A stretch of 64,000 nucleotides of DNA from an uncultured Azospirillum sp. (lineage in GTDB: Bacteria > Pseudomonadota > Alphaproteobacteria > RF32 > CAG-239): positions 74,259 to 138,258 of the forward strand of contig UQCS01000001.1 of assembly GCA_900539605.1 (NCBI GenBank), written 5' to 3'. A program made the translations under genes and the position numbers. Shown here in pieces: positions 32,594 to 41,033 of this stretch (position 1 is its first letter; the number at the start of each line of letters is the position of its first letter). A model generated the notes under the pieces. That model made no database searches, had not been told where the DNA came from, and worked only from the letters and a program-made list of their open reading frames with translations.

Positions 32594-34645
32594 TTATGCA
32601 ACTTCTGTCGAGGCTGCGGCTTTTCTTTTTTCTGCCATTTTCTCTTCGTCGCAGAGCGGGCAGTATTTGTGTTCCCCGGAAATGTAACCGTGCTTGGGGC
32701 AAACGGAAAAAGTCGGAGTAATGGTAATGTACGGTAAACGGTAGTTGGTCAGCACGCGTTTAACAATTTCGCGGCAGACTTTGGCGGAAGACACACGTTG
32801 TCCCATATAAAGGTGCAAAACGGTACCGCCGGTGTATTTCGACTGCAGTTCCGACTGCAGTTCCAACGCTTCGAACGGATCGTCGGTAAAGCCGACCGGA
32901 AGCTGGGAAGAGTTGGTGTAATAGGGATTTTCTGCCGTGCCGGCCTGAATAATGCCGACAAAGCGTTTTTTATCTTCACGAGCAAAACGATAAGTTGCAC
33001 TTTCGGCAGGAGTGGCTTCCAAATTGTACATATGGCCGGTTTCTTCCTGAATTTTGACCAGTTTGGCACGGATATAGTCAAGAAACTTCTCAGCAAAGGC
33101 ACGTCCCCATTCATCGGTAACGTCATGCTCGCCGCCGGTAAAATTCATGATCATTTCATTAATGCCGTTGACACCGATGGTTGAGAAATGGTTGCGCAGC
33201 GTGCCCAGATAACGTTTGGTGTACGGAAACAGGCCGTTGTCAATCAGGCGCTGGATCAGCTTACGCTTGATTTCAAGAGATTTACGAGCAATCGTCATCA
33301 GTTCGTCAACGCGACCGAACAAGCCGGTTTCGTTGCCTTTATACACAAAACCGAGGCGCGCGCAGTTAAAAGTGACCACACCGACCGATCCTGTCTGTTC
33401 TGCCGAACCGAAGAGGCCGTTTCCTTTGGCCAAAAGTTCGCGCAGATCCAGTTGCAAACGGCAGCACATCGAACGAATCTGTCCCGGCTTCAAAACCGAA
33501 TTGATAAAGTTTTGGAAATAAGGCAGACCGTATTTGGCCGTCATCTCAAACAACAACTCGGTATTTTCGTCTTCCCACGGAAAGTCGGGCGTCATATTGT
33601 AGGTCGGAATCGGGAAAGTGAACGGACGTCCTTTAATGTCGCCTTTCATCATTACATTGATGTAAGCCTTGTTAATCATATCCATTTCCGGTTTGAGGTC
33701 GCCATAAGTAAACGGCTGCTCAACTCCGGCAATCAACGGATGCTTGTCACGCAGGTCTTCGGGACAAACCCAGTCAAAGGTAAAGTTCGTAAACGGTGTC
33801 TGAGAACCCCAGCGCGAAGGAACGTTCAAATTATAAATCAGTTCCTGAAAGGCCTGTTCAACCTGTTCGTAAGAAAGTTTGTCGACACGGACGTACGGAG
33901 CCAGATAGGTATCAACCGAAGAAAAAGCCTGAGCACCGGCCCATTCGTTTTGCAGCGTGCCCATAAAGTTAACCATCTGTCCGACGGCTGCCGACAAATG
34001 TTTGGCCGGACCGGCCTCTGCTTTGCCGGGAACGCCGTTAAAGCCTTCGTGCAGCAAATTCTTCAGCGACCAGCCCGCGCAATAAGCCGCCAGCATATCC
34101 AGGTCATGAATATGGATATCGCCGTTGCGGTGCGCTTCGCCGACTTCGGCCGGATAAACGTGACTCAGCCAGTAGTTTGCGGTTACCTTGCCGGAAACAT
34201 TCAGGATCAAACCGCCGTTGGAATAACCCTGGTTAGCGTTGGCATTGACGCGCCAGTCGAGCTTTTCCAAATATTCGTTGATCGAGCTTTCGACATCAAC
34301 CATTACCTTTTTTTCGGCGCGCATGCGATGACGCTGTTCGCGGTAAAGGATATAAGACTTTGCGGTGGTAAAATAGTTGGCGGAGATCAGCACTTGCTCA
34401 ACCACATCCTGAATACATTCAATAGTCGGCAGCGCTTCGGTAAATTTGTGTTCCAAAACTTTCAAAACCTGAGCCGTCAGCAAATAGCTTTCCTGCTCGC
34501 CGAATTCGCCGGTCGACTCACCGGCCTTGCGGATGGCGTTATAAATTTTATCGCTGTCAAAAGGAACCAGGGTGCCGTCCCGTTTGATGACGTTGGCGAT
34601 TTTGGTTTCCGTAACTTTGCAAACGCTGTATTCTTTTTCAGACAT
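32594..34645 (-). CDS. nrdD: Anaerobic ribonucleoside-triphosphate reductase, main chain
   Basis: Class III RNR reducing NTPs to dNTPs without oxygen. The 683-residue chain has an N-terminal ATP-cone (VIKRDGTLVPFDSDKIYNAI and onward, residues ~18-110) that senses ATP/dATP, and the ten-stranded barrel with RSMCCRLQLDL and VGVVTFNCARLGF cysteines and NGDIHIHDLDML. The C-terminal zinc knuckle is CPKHGY..GEHKYCPLC, with one Cys replaced by His. After the knuckle the chain ends in an Ala/Lys tail: the glycyl-radical segment that should follow is missing and is supplied by the next gene. Two NrdR boxes lie 48-94 bases upstream. Confidence 0.95.
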   Translation of the reverse strand: MSEKEYSVCKVTETKIANVIKRDGTLVPFDSDKIYNAIRKAGESTGEFGEQESYLLTAQVLKVLEHKFTEALPTIECIQDVVEQVLISANYFTTAKSYILYREQRHRMRAEKKVMVDVESSINEYLEKLDWRVNANANQGYSNGGLILNVSGKVTANYWLSHVYPAEVGEAHRNGDIHIHDLDMLAAYCAGWSLKNLLHEGFNGVPGKAEAGPAKHLSAAVGQMVNFMGTLQNEWAGAQAFSSVDTYLAPYVRVDKLSYEQVEQAFQELIYNLNVPSRWGSQTPFTNFTFDWVCPEDLRDKHPLIAGVEQPFTYGDLKPEMDMINKAYINVMMKGDIKGRPFTFPIPTYNMTPDFPWEDENTELLFEMTAKYGLPYFQNFINSVLKPGQIRSMCCRLQLDLRELLAKGNGLFGSAEQTGSVGVVTFNCARLGFVYKGNETGLFGRVDELMTIARKSLEIKRKLIQRLIDNGLFPYTKRYLGTLRNHFSTIGVNGINEMIMNFTGGEHDVTDEWGRAFAEKFLDYIRAKLVKIQEETGHMYNLEATPAESATYRFAREDKKRFVGIIQAGTAENPYYTNSSQLPVGFTDDPFEALELQSELQSKYTGGTVLHLYMGQRVSSAKVCREIVKRVLTNYRLPYITITPTFSVCPKHGYISGEHKYCPLCDEEKMAEKRKAAASTEVA

Positions 34646-34692
34646 CGCTGACTATTTTCCTTCCCGTATCTAGTAGTTAACTGTTTTCTGAT

Positions 34693-34739
34693 ATACTATA
34701 TGTAGTATTAATAAAAAGTAAACAATCTATATCTAGTAT
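34693..34739 (-). promoter_or_regulatory. Pair of NrdR boxes upstream of nrdD
   Basis: ATACTATATGTAGTAT (34693-34708) and AATCTATATCTAGTAT (34724-34739) both fit the NrdR box (about acaCwATATaTwGtgt). Their starts are 31 bases apart, i.e. three helical turns, the spacing at which NrdR binds paired boxes. NrdR is an ATP/dATP-sensing repressor of ribonucleotide reductase genes. A partial third site (TATCTAGTAGTT) lies around 34668. The nrdR gene itself is not in the window. Confidence 0.85.
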
Positions 34740-35198
34740 GCACAACTTTTTTATCAACCCAGAATTTATGATATAAACCGATTAATTATCTGTCAGGAAT
34801 ACTGCACCAAAAGGGGGCTTTCATCAACCCACAAAAAATTGCGCCAAACTCGTTTTTAGGGTTGACAGTACGGTATCCTTCGGGTTGCGGCAAAAATTTT
34901 TTTTAGCCGATGGTGGATAATTTTTTGCAAAAAATGTTTTTTGTCACAAAAACAACAATTTATTTTAAAAGTTAATATACACAAGCTTTACAGCCCGATT
35001 GACAACGCCAAAAGTTTTATCCACAGACAATTTTTAGACGAAAAGAAGAATCCTTTGCAAGTTCTCCTTTTATTGCTGTCGGCAGCAACGCCGTCACCGG
35101 CAAAACAGAAGATCTGCCGTCAAAAAGGTTGTAATACGGCAGGAAGTAAATTATATTAGCTTTAGTTTTAAAAGAATCACCATAACAAGGAAAACATA
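34740..35198. other. Long AT-rich intergenic region with DnaA-box-like sites
   Basis: Together with the NrdR boxes this is the longest non-coding stretch of the window, between divergent nrdD and lolA. It contains a perfect DnaA box TTATCCACA near 35018, a near match on the other strand (GTGGATAA near 34913), looser TTATCAACC-type sites near 34752, several A/T tracts, and no open frame that looks coding. The promoter of lolA must lie near its right end; AAGGAAA serves as its ribosome-binding site. DnaA could regulate nrdD here, as at other RNR genes, or the region could belong to an origin; neither is shown. Confidence 0.35.
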
Positions 35199-35810
35199 AT
35201 GAAGGTTATTTACGCGGCGGCAGCCGTACTTTTGTGTCTTCTGGCCCGGCCCGTTTCCGCCCAGAGCAGCGCCGAAATCCGTAAGATCGAAAACTATCTC
35301 AATTCGGTTAAGACCTTGGAAGCGCGTTTTGTGCAAAATGCCAGCAATGGCAATGTTGCCGAAGGACGGCTGTGGATCGAAAAGCCCAACAAGATCCGTA
35401 TGGAATACAACGAACCGACCAACGTCCTGATTGTCGGCAACGGCGATTTTATCGTTTATCATGATAAAGATCTCGATCAGGTCAGCAATATTGACTACGA
35501 CGACATTCCGGCGAGCCTGATTCTCGGCAACAACATCAAAATCGACGGCAAGAACATTAAAATCACCAATTTTTATCGCGATTCGGGAACCACAATCGTT
35601 ACTTTAGAATATGCCAAAGGCGGCATCGGCCCGATCACTCTGACTTTCAGCAACGCGCCTTTTGAACTGCGCCAGTGGAAAATCGTCGATCCGCAAAGCG
35701 TCGAAGTAACGGTTTCGCTTTACGGTAGCAAAATTGACCAGCCGATCGCCGACAATATGTTCCGTTTCCGCAAAGGCCGCAGCCCGCTGCAAAACAAGAA
35801 AGGACGCTGA
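35199..35810 (+). CDS. lolA: Outer-membrane lipoprotein carrier LolA
   Basis: A periplasmic chaperone moving lipoproteins from LolCDE to the outer membrane. A Sec signal peptide (cleavage near ARPVSAQ, about residue 22) precedes the open beta-barrel fold: IENYLNSVKTLEARFVQ, GRLWIEKPNKIRMEY, LIVGNGDFIVYHDKDLDQV and the late FELRQWKIVDPQ are all LolA landmarks. The 203-residue length is normal. It ends 5 bases before the exonuclease III start, so the two are probably co-transcribed. Confidence 0.92.
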   Translation: MKVIYAAAAVLLCLLARPVSAQSSAEIRKIENYLNSVKTLEARFVQNASNGNVAEGRLWIEKPNKIRMEYNEPTNVLIVGNGDFIVYHDKDLDQVSNIDYDDIPASLILGNNIKIDGKNIKITNFYRDSGTTIVTLEYAKGGIGPITLTFSNAPFELRQWKIVDPQSVEVTVSLYGSKIDQPIADNMFRFRKGRSPLQNKKGR

Positions 35811-35814
35811 AAAC

Positions 35815-36612
35815 TTGACTAAACTTATCAGCTGGAACGTTAATTCATTGCGAATCCGTCTTGGCGGCCTCAGGCAAATTGTTGAACGCGAAAACCCCGA
35901 TGTGATCTGTCTGCAGGAAGTTAAGGCCAAACCGGAAGATTTTCCTTTTGAGGCCGTGCGCGCCCTCGGTTTTGAACACATTGCCCTTTACGGCATGCCT
36001 GGTTACAACGGGGTGGCAATTGCCGCCCGCCGGCCGCTGAGCGACATCCGGCGTTATGACTGGGCCGGCAAAGCCGATGCCCGGCACATCAGTGCGGTGA
36101 CCGCCGACGGAATCGAAGTGCATAACATTTATATTCCGGCAGGCGGCGATTTGCCCGATCCGGAAAAAAATCCTGCTTTTGCCCGTAAACTGGCGTTTAT
36201 CGAAGAACTGGAACAGTATTTCGGTCGCCGCGCCAAGGAGATGCAAAATTGCCGTTTGGTCGCCTGCGGCGATTTTAACGTCGCTCCTTCGGAAAACGAC
36301 GTCTGGAATCATAAACAGCTGCTGAAAATCGTCTCGCATACGCCGGCCGAAACGTTGCGGCTGCAGAAATGGTATCAGAACTCGGGGCTGATTGACGCGG
36401 TACGTCATTTTTATCCCGAACCGCAAAAAGTTTTTTCGTGGTGGAGTTACCGCAATCCCAACTGGCAAAGCAATAACAAAGGCCGGCGGCTGGACCATAT
36501 TTGGGTCAGTCCGGCGTTAGCACCGCAAATGCGGGAAGTTTCTCTGATCAAGGCACAACGACTGGACGAACGTCCGTCCGATCATATACCGGTTTGTTTA
36601 ATTCTAACCTAA
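35815..36612 (+). CDS. xthA: Exodeoxyribonuclease III
   Basis: An AP endonuclease/3' exonuclease for base-excision repair. Motifs in order: ISWNVNSLR, VICLQEVKA (metal Glu), YNGVAI, NIYIPAGGD, VACGDFNVAPSENDVWN (Asp-Asn catalytic pair), WSYR, LDHIWVS and SDHIPV (catalytic Asp-His). At 265 residues it fits the XthA group. The likely start is TTG at 35815, which yields the canonical N-terminus; the in-frame extension upstream lies inside lolA. Its last bases overlap the convergent response-regulator gene. Confidence 0.93.
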   Translation: MTKLISWNVNSLRIRLGGLRQIVERENPDVICLQEVKAKPEDFPFEAVRALGFEHIALYGMPGYNGVAIAARRPLSDIRRYDWAGKADARHISAVTADGIEVHNIYIPAGGDLPDPEKNPAFARKLAFIEELEQYFGRRAKEMQNCRLVACGDFNVAPSENDVWNHKQLLKIVSHTPAETLRLQKWYQNSGLIDAVRHFYPEPQKVFSWWSYRNPNWQSNNKGRRLDHIWVSPALAPQMREVSLIKAQRLDERPSDHIPVCLILT

Positions 36613-37224
36613 GTTCAACCGATAACCGTTTTCTTCGGTCAGGATAACCTGCCCGGCCGCTGTATCGGATTCGACTTTCTGCCGCAAACGATAAATATGG
36701 GTTTCGACTGTATGGGTGGTTGCTTCGGGATTATACCCCCATACCTCCGCCAACAATTCGGCTTTGCCGACAATCTTTGCACCGGCTTTATACAAATATT
36801 TGAGAATCGCGGTTTCGCGCTCGGTCAATTTGATGCAGTTACCGTCGGCATAATGAATTTCTTTGGCCGCCAGATCAAGCAAACAACCGTTGAGCGCCAG
36901 GGTCGCTTCGGCAGCCGGTGCGGTGTTGATGCCGGCCTGCAAAGCCTCTAAAAGATACTCCAACCGAAACGGTTTGCGAATCACGGTCACCCCCTGCTCC
37001 GAAACCGGTTCGTTTTCTGCCGGCCACAACAAAAACAGCGGCGTTTGCAGCAACCGCGCACACAAGTCCCGCGCCGCCGCCGCATCTTCATCCACCACCA
37101 CCGCGTCAAAAACAGTTTCCGCAGCATATTCCTCGACGGTTTCCCAGTTTTGTGACAAGGAAAACTGTTGTTTTAAATCTGCACTTAAAACAGGATTGCG
37201 GGAGATCAGTAAAACTTTAGACAT
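36604..37224 (-). CDS. OmpR-family response regulator with atypical receiver
   Basis: A 206-residue transcription factor. The C-terminal winged helix (about 108-206) is clear: IKLTERETAILKYLYKAG, ELLAEVWGYNPEATTHTVETHIYRLRQKVE and the GYRLNL hairpin. The receiver is short and eroded: the N-terminal acidic pair is SRN instead of DDD-type residues, while a candidate phospho-Asp (VVVDED) and the Lys of IRKPF remain. Such receivers often work without phosphorylation. No histidine kinase gene is adjacent. The target genes are unknown; the porin gene immediately upstream on the same strand is a candidate neighbour rather than an operon partner (8-base gap). Confidence 0.85.
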   Translation of the reverse strand: MSKVLLISRNPVLSADLKQQFSLSQNWETVEEYAAETVFDAVVVDEDAAAARDLCARLLQTPLFLLWPAENEPVSEQGVTVIRKPFRLEYLLEALQAGINTAPAAEATLALNGCLLDLAAKEIHYADGNCIKLTERETAILKYLYKAGAKIVGKAELLAEVWGYNPEATTHTVETHIYRLRQKVESDTAAGQVILTEENGYRLNLG

Positions 37225-37232
37225 ATCCGTTC

Positions 37233-38339
37233 CTAAAATTTGAGGGCGATACCGCCGATAAGAGCGTAACCGCAGTTACTTTCGAGTCCGTCAAATTCGC
37301 CGTGAGCAACGGCTGCCTGCAGCTCAACCTTCTTATCGAGCTGATAGCGTCCCGACAACTGGATGATTTTGTCTTCATAATCACGGTCATCGGCTTTGGA
37401 ATAAAAATAAGTCAAAGACGTTTTGAGCGGCCCGATTTCATAACCGATCCCGGCGTTCCATGCCCAGGCGTCGCGATAACCGTCAAAATACGCCGGACAA
37501 CGCCGACAATTCCGGTTGATATCGGCATCTTTGTGACTGACAAACGTTTTGCGAACGCCGCCGCCAATCGTCCAGCCTTTGTAATAAACGCTCAGACCGC
37601 CGGAAAGCTCATTGTCGATATCGGTGAAATGGGCGGCGCCAAGCGAACCGGAAACGCTGAAATTGTTAAATTCCCGGTTGTGATAAAGCGAGGCGATGTA
37701 CCCCGATTTGCGGCGATACGATGCGTCGCGGTTAATCAGTCCGTCACGGCTGTAACTTTCGGGAACATAGGTCAAACCAAACATGGTGCCGTCGGTTTCC
37801 GGACTGATATAAGTCAGTTTGGGTGCGGTGCCGTCGGTATTAATTTCGGTAGAATTAAGAGTGCGGTAAGAAGTGCCGCGGCGGTTGCGCTGCCAGTTGG
37901 GGTTGGCAATAAAGTTGACAATATCGCTCTGATTAACGCCCAGCACACCGGCATCCGGCGCTCCGACTCCCAACTGATAGGCCGCATTATAACTTTGTCC
38001 GCCGATAAAACGCCCCCACGGCGCATCCAAAATCAAATAAGCTTCTTCTCCCCACGAGCCATGGTTATAATCTTTCAACTGCTGATCAATGCCGTAGGCC
38101 AGGTCGAGATAACCGCCCAACTGATAGTCGTCGTTTAAACTGTACTGCGCCAACAAATTAAGGTTAAAACGCATCGGCAGATGATGGCGTGACTGGTGAT
38201 ACGAATAACGTGAATCGGGATCGCTGTAGCCATAAAGGGCCCGGGCTTTTCCCATCGTCTCAAAATTCCATTCTCCGGCGGCGGCATGACCGGCCCCAAT
38301 TGCCATACAAACAACGGCAAATATTGTTTTCTTTATCAT
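37233..38339 (-). CDS. Outer-membrane porin
   Basis: A 368-residue Gram-negative porin. A signal peptide (MIKKTIFAVVCMAIGAGHAAA) is followed by alternating amphipathic strands, many aromatic girdle residues (YGY, YLDLAYG, YYKGWTIGGG, YDF-type turns) and a terminal Phe (GGIALKF), the BAM recognition signature. A Cys cluster (NRNCRRCPAYFDG) lies in an external loop and another Cys near the C-terminus, so one or more disulfides are possible. Substrate specificity is not predictable. The response-regulator gene follows it by 8 bases. Confidence 0.88.
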   Translation of the reverse strand: MIKKTIFAVVCMAIGAGHAAAGEWNFETMGKARALYGYSDPDSRYSYHQSRHHLPMRFNLNLLAQYSLNDDYQLGGYLDLAYGIDQQLKDYNHGSWGEEAYLILDAPWGRFIGGQSYNAAYQLGVGAPDAGVLGVNQSDIVNFIANPNWQRNRRGTSYRTLNSTEINTDGTAPKLTYISPETDGTMFGLTYVPESYSRDGLINRDASYRRKSGYIASLYHNREFNNFSVSGSLGAAHFTDIDNELSGGLSVYYKGWTIGGGVRKTFVSHKDADINRNCRRCPAYFDGYRDAWAWNAGIGYEIGPLKTSLTYFYSKADDRDYEDKIIQLSGRYQLDKKVELQAAVAHGEFDGLESNCGYALIGGIALKF

Positions 38340-38476
38340 AATTGACCTCTGTTTTCCTAAATTACCGACAGTCTAGAAATCTATTTTCCGGGTGTCAATA
38401 AAATAATTTTTTCTGGACAAAAAACAATTATTGAAATATAATATAATCATAAAGACTAATTAAAAAATTATTAGAT

Positions 38477-38677
38477 ATGTGCAAAAAAGATAAACTGTCT
38501 TATTTAAAAGACGAAATCCGAGAAGAGTACCTCGATTATTCATGTTTCGAACTGCATAACGAAATCAATCGCCTGCAACAGTTCGAACCGATCGACGAGA
38601 TCCGTATCCGCCTTCTGGTTCTTACGGAACTGCTGAGCGATGCCAGTCCCGACCGGGATACCTTCTTCGAAGATTAG
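38477..38677 (+). CDS. Small acidic protein of unknown function
   Basis: A 66-residue helical protein (MCKKDKLSYLKDEIREEYLD, ending TFFED) rich in Glu, Asp and Leu, with two Cys and no signal peptide or membrane segment. I do not recognise it. It has its own terminator just downstream and an AT-rich promoter-like stretch upstream (TATAAT-like sequence near 38441-38450), which supports it being a real single-gene unit. Confidence 0.55.
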   Translation: MCKKDKLSYLKDEIREEYLDYSCFELHNEINRLQQFEPIDEIRIRLLVLTELLSDASPDRDTFFED

Positions 38678-38694
38678 CAGACAACTTTTTCTGC

Positions 38695-38733
38695 CCGCCC
38701 CCGACTTTCAGTTTGGGGGCTTTTCATTTTTTG
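38695..38733 (+). terminator. Terminator of the small acidic protein gene
   Basis: GCCCCC and GGGGGC pair around a GACTTTCAGTTT loop, followed by TTTTCATTTTTT. Confidence 0.85.
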
Positions 38734-38800
38734 GTGGAAACTATTCCCGATAAGTCTTATATAATAAGAAACGAATTAATTTAAATATGAAGGAGATCCG

Positions 38801-39184
38801 ATGAAAAAAATTCTTGCACTGGCATGCGGCCTGTTTCTGGCAGCCTGCAACCCCGACAAAGCTTCCGACATCAAAGGCAACAACTATATTTTGCTGGATG
38901 TTCCGGAAGGAATGGAAATTTCGCTGTCTTTCGACGCCGAAGCGCCGAAGTTTTACGGCCAGGCGGTCAACCGCTATTTCGGCAATTATGAATTAAACGG
39001 CGATAAGATCAAATTTTCGGCCATCGGCTCAACCATGATGGCGGCACCGGAACCGATGATGAACGCCGAAACCAACTACTTCAAAGCATTGGACAATGTT
39101 GAAACCATCCGTTTTGACAACGGAAACCTGATTTTATCGGGCGGCGACACTACTTTGAAATTCCAACCGGCAGAAACCAAATAA
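38801..39184 (+). CDS. Small lipoprotein with META (HslJ-like) domain
   Basis: A 127-residue lipoprotein: signal sequence with lipobox LAAC (Cys16). The mature part fits the META/HslJ pattern: FYGQAVNRYFGNYELNGDKI, then FSAIGSTMMAAPEPMMNAE, then ETIRFDNGNLILSGGDTTLKF. META proteins are envelope proteins linked to heat-shock or drug stress in some bacteria; the molecular role is unclear. GGAG precedes the ATG at good spacing. Asp is not at position +2, so outer-membrane targeting by LolA is expected. Confidence 0.82.
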   Translation: MKKILALACGLFLAACNPDKASDIKGNNYILLDVPEGMEISLSFDAEAPKFYGQAVNRYFGNYELNGDKIKFSAIGSTMMAAPEPMMNAETNYFKALDNVETIRFDNGNLILSGGDTTLKFQPAETK

Positions 39185-39259
39185 AGGTTTTTCCCATCGA
39201 AACAAATTAAGAGTGACTACACTCCTGAAAATCGGCAGAGAAGTCATATTCTTCTGCCG

Positions 39260-39352
39260 GTTTTCATATCCCCGCAAAAAAGGGAGACAAAGTCAAGCAA
39301 GACCACCGCCCCTGCGTTTTCATATCCCCGCAAAAAAAAGGGAGACAAAGTC
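39260..39352. repeat. Direct repeat of ~36 bp between META lipoprotein and tig
   Basis: GTTTTCATATCCCCGC, an A-run, then GGGAGACAAAGTC occurs at 39260-39294 and again at 39316-39352, differing by two A residues. The right copy is part of a terminator; the left copy lacks the downstream CTCCC and cannot fold the same way, so it looks like a duplication remnant. Confidence 0.8.
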
Positions 39353-39366
39353 TCCCTTTTCAATTT
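39333..39366. terminator. Bidirectional terminator between META gene and tig
   Basis: AAAAGGGAGAC and GTCTCCCTTTT pair around AAA with A- and T-runs on the two sides, between convergent genes. Confidence 0.88.
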
Positions 39367-39388
39367 TTTCAACTTGCGAAAGCACTGA

Positions 39389-40753
39389 TTATTTTTTAGC
39401 AGCAGCTTTCTTCTTTTTAGCCGGTTTGGCTTCTTCGTCAAAAGAATACAATTCTTCAACCGAAACCGTTTTTTCTTCAACTTTGACCTTGTCGAGAACA
39501 AAATCGATGATTTTTTCTTCAAATACCGGGGCTCTCAGGGCCTCGACCGCTTTAGCGTTTTTGAGATAAAAATCAAACACGGCCTTTTCCTGACCCGGAT
39601 ATTTTTTGGCTTCGTTCAGAATTGCCTTGTTGAGGTCATCGGCGGTAACCGTTACCTTGGCTTCGGCACCGACTTCAGACAGCAACAGTCCCAGTTTAAC
39701 CCGGCGTTCGGCAATTTTTTTGTACTCCTTCATCAATTCTTCTTCCGGCGTATTCTTTTCATGTTCATCAAGCTGGTTCAGCTCTTTGGCACGTTTGTAC
39801 TGAGCTTCGATCGACTTGAATTCCTCTTCGACCAGGCTTTCCGGCACATCAAATTTGTAAGCTTCGTCGAGCTTGTCAAGCAAATTGCGTTTGAGTTTCA
39901 GCTTGGAGGTATTTTCATAATCGGCTTTAATACGATTTTTGATGCTTTCTTTCAACGAATCGAGACTCTCCTCGCCAATCGATTTAGCAAACTCGTCATT
40001 CAGTTCCACCGCTTTAGGTTCACGCATTTCCTTAACCGTTACGGCAAAAACGGAATCTTTGCCGGCCAGTTCCTTGGCGTGATAATCTTCGGGGAACTTA
40101 ACTTTAACTTCAACTTTATCACCGGCCTTGGCACCGATCAGCTGATCTTCAAAACCGGGAATAAAAGTTCCCGATCCGAGTTCGAGCGGATAGTCATTGC
40201 CCTTGCCGCCCGGGAATTCGACACCGTCGATTGAACCGACAAAATCAATAATCAGGGTGTCGCCTTTAGCCGCCTGATGCGCCGCATCTTCGATTTTGGC
40301 GGTTTCGCGACGGGAACTGACGATATACTGCAAAGCTTTCTCAACTTCTTCGGCCGGAACTTCCGCCATCAGCTTTTCAACTTTGATTTCGGAAAAATCA
40401 CCGACTTTGATTTCCGGCAGGGTTTCTGCTTCAACATCAAATTCGATGTCCTTGCCCTCGTCAAATTTGGTGATGCTGATATTCGGACGAAGTGCCAGTT
40501 TCAGCTTGTTGTCCTTAACAATCTGATCGGCAGCTTCACGTACGATTTCATCCAAAGCTTCGCCCATGACCGAAGTGCGATACTTTTGTTTCAACATTTC
40601 CTTTGGGGCTTTGCCGGGACGGAAGCCCGGAAGCTTGACATTTTTAGCAACATCGTTCAGTTTCTGCTCGACTTTTTCTTCAAAATCCTTGTGTTCAATA
40701 ACCACCTGATATTTTTTCTTCAGGCCTTCTGCTTTTTGTTCTGTTACCTTCAT
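39389..40753 (-). CDS. tig: Trigger factor
   Basis: Ribosome-bound chaperone and prolyl isomerase. The ribosome-docking motif GFRPGKAP lies around residue 44-51; the FKBP-type PPIase domain spans about 160-245 (GDTLIIDFVGSIDGVEFPGG and LELGSGTFIPGFEDQLIG); the helical arms follow. At 454 residues it is slightly long, with a Lys/Ala-rich tail (KPAKKKKAAAKK). It has its own promoter region shared with the tRNA-Leu gap and ends before a bidirectional terminator. The usual clpP-clpX neighbours are not beside it. Confidence 0.97.
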   Translation of the reverse strand: MKVTEQKAEGLKKKYQVVIEHKDFEEKVEQKLNDVAKNVKLPGFRPGKAPKEMLKQKYRTSVMGEALDEIVREAADQIVKDNKLKLALRPNISITKFDEGKDIEFDVEAETLPEIKVGDFSEIKVEKLMAEVPAEEVEKALQYIVSSRRETAKIEDAAHQAAKGDTLIIDFVGSIDGVEFPGGKGNDYPLELGSGTFIPGFEDQLIGAKAGDKVEVKVKFPEDYHAKELAGKDSVFAVTVKEMREPKAVELNDEFAKSIGEESLDSLKESIKNRIKADYENTSKLKLKRNLLDKLDEAYKFDVPESLVEEEFKSIEAQYKRAKELNQLDEHEKNTPEEELMKEYKKIAERRVKLGLLLSEVGAEAKVTVTADDLNKAILNEAKKYPGQEKAVFDFYLKNAKAVEALRAPVFEEKIIDFVLDKVKVEEKTVSVEELYSFDEEAKPAKKKKAAAKK

Positions 40754-40788
40754 TTTCTTCTCTAATTATAAATGTTGAAACCAAAATC

Positions 40789-40873
40789 TGGTGCGGGCGA
40801 AGGGACTTGAACCCCCACGACTTGCGTCATCAGAACCTAAATCTGACGTGTCTGCCAATTTCACCACGCCCGC
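40789..40873 (-). tRNA. tRNA-Leu (UAG)
   Basis: Minus-strand cloverleaf with acceptor GCGGGCG/CGCCCGC, discriminator A and encoded CCA. The anticodon stem TCAGA/TCTGA encloses the loop TTTAGGT, giving anticodon UAG. A long variable arm (class II) is present, and the D- and T-arms (GGTTCAAGTC) are normal. Confidence 0.96.
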
Positions 40874-41033
40874 ACTTATCTAAAATTCGTTCAAAATACT
40901 ACCCAAAATATTTTATAAATCAAGCCCTAATTCCAAAAAAGCCGCATAAAACGCGTTCTAAACGCTTGCAAAATGTGGAGAAATATGTAATATGCCGCTT
41001 TAAGAACATTTTTAACCTTAACAGGCGAAAATC

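Noticed and set aside
33188..34651. Very long plus-strand frame opposite nrdD (over 480 codons)
   Set aside because: It is a shadow of the strongly biased nrdD coding strand; composition is Arg/Phe/His rich and no domain is recognisable, while nrdD is certain.
38420..38480. AT-rich stretch before the 66-residue gene as a possible origin-like element
   Set aside because: It is short, contains no DnaA-type boxes and is adequately explained as the promoter of the small gene.
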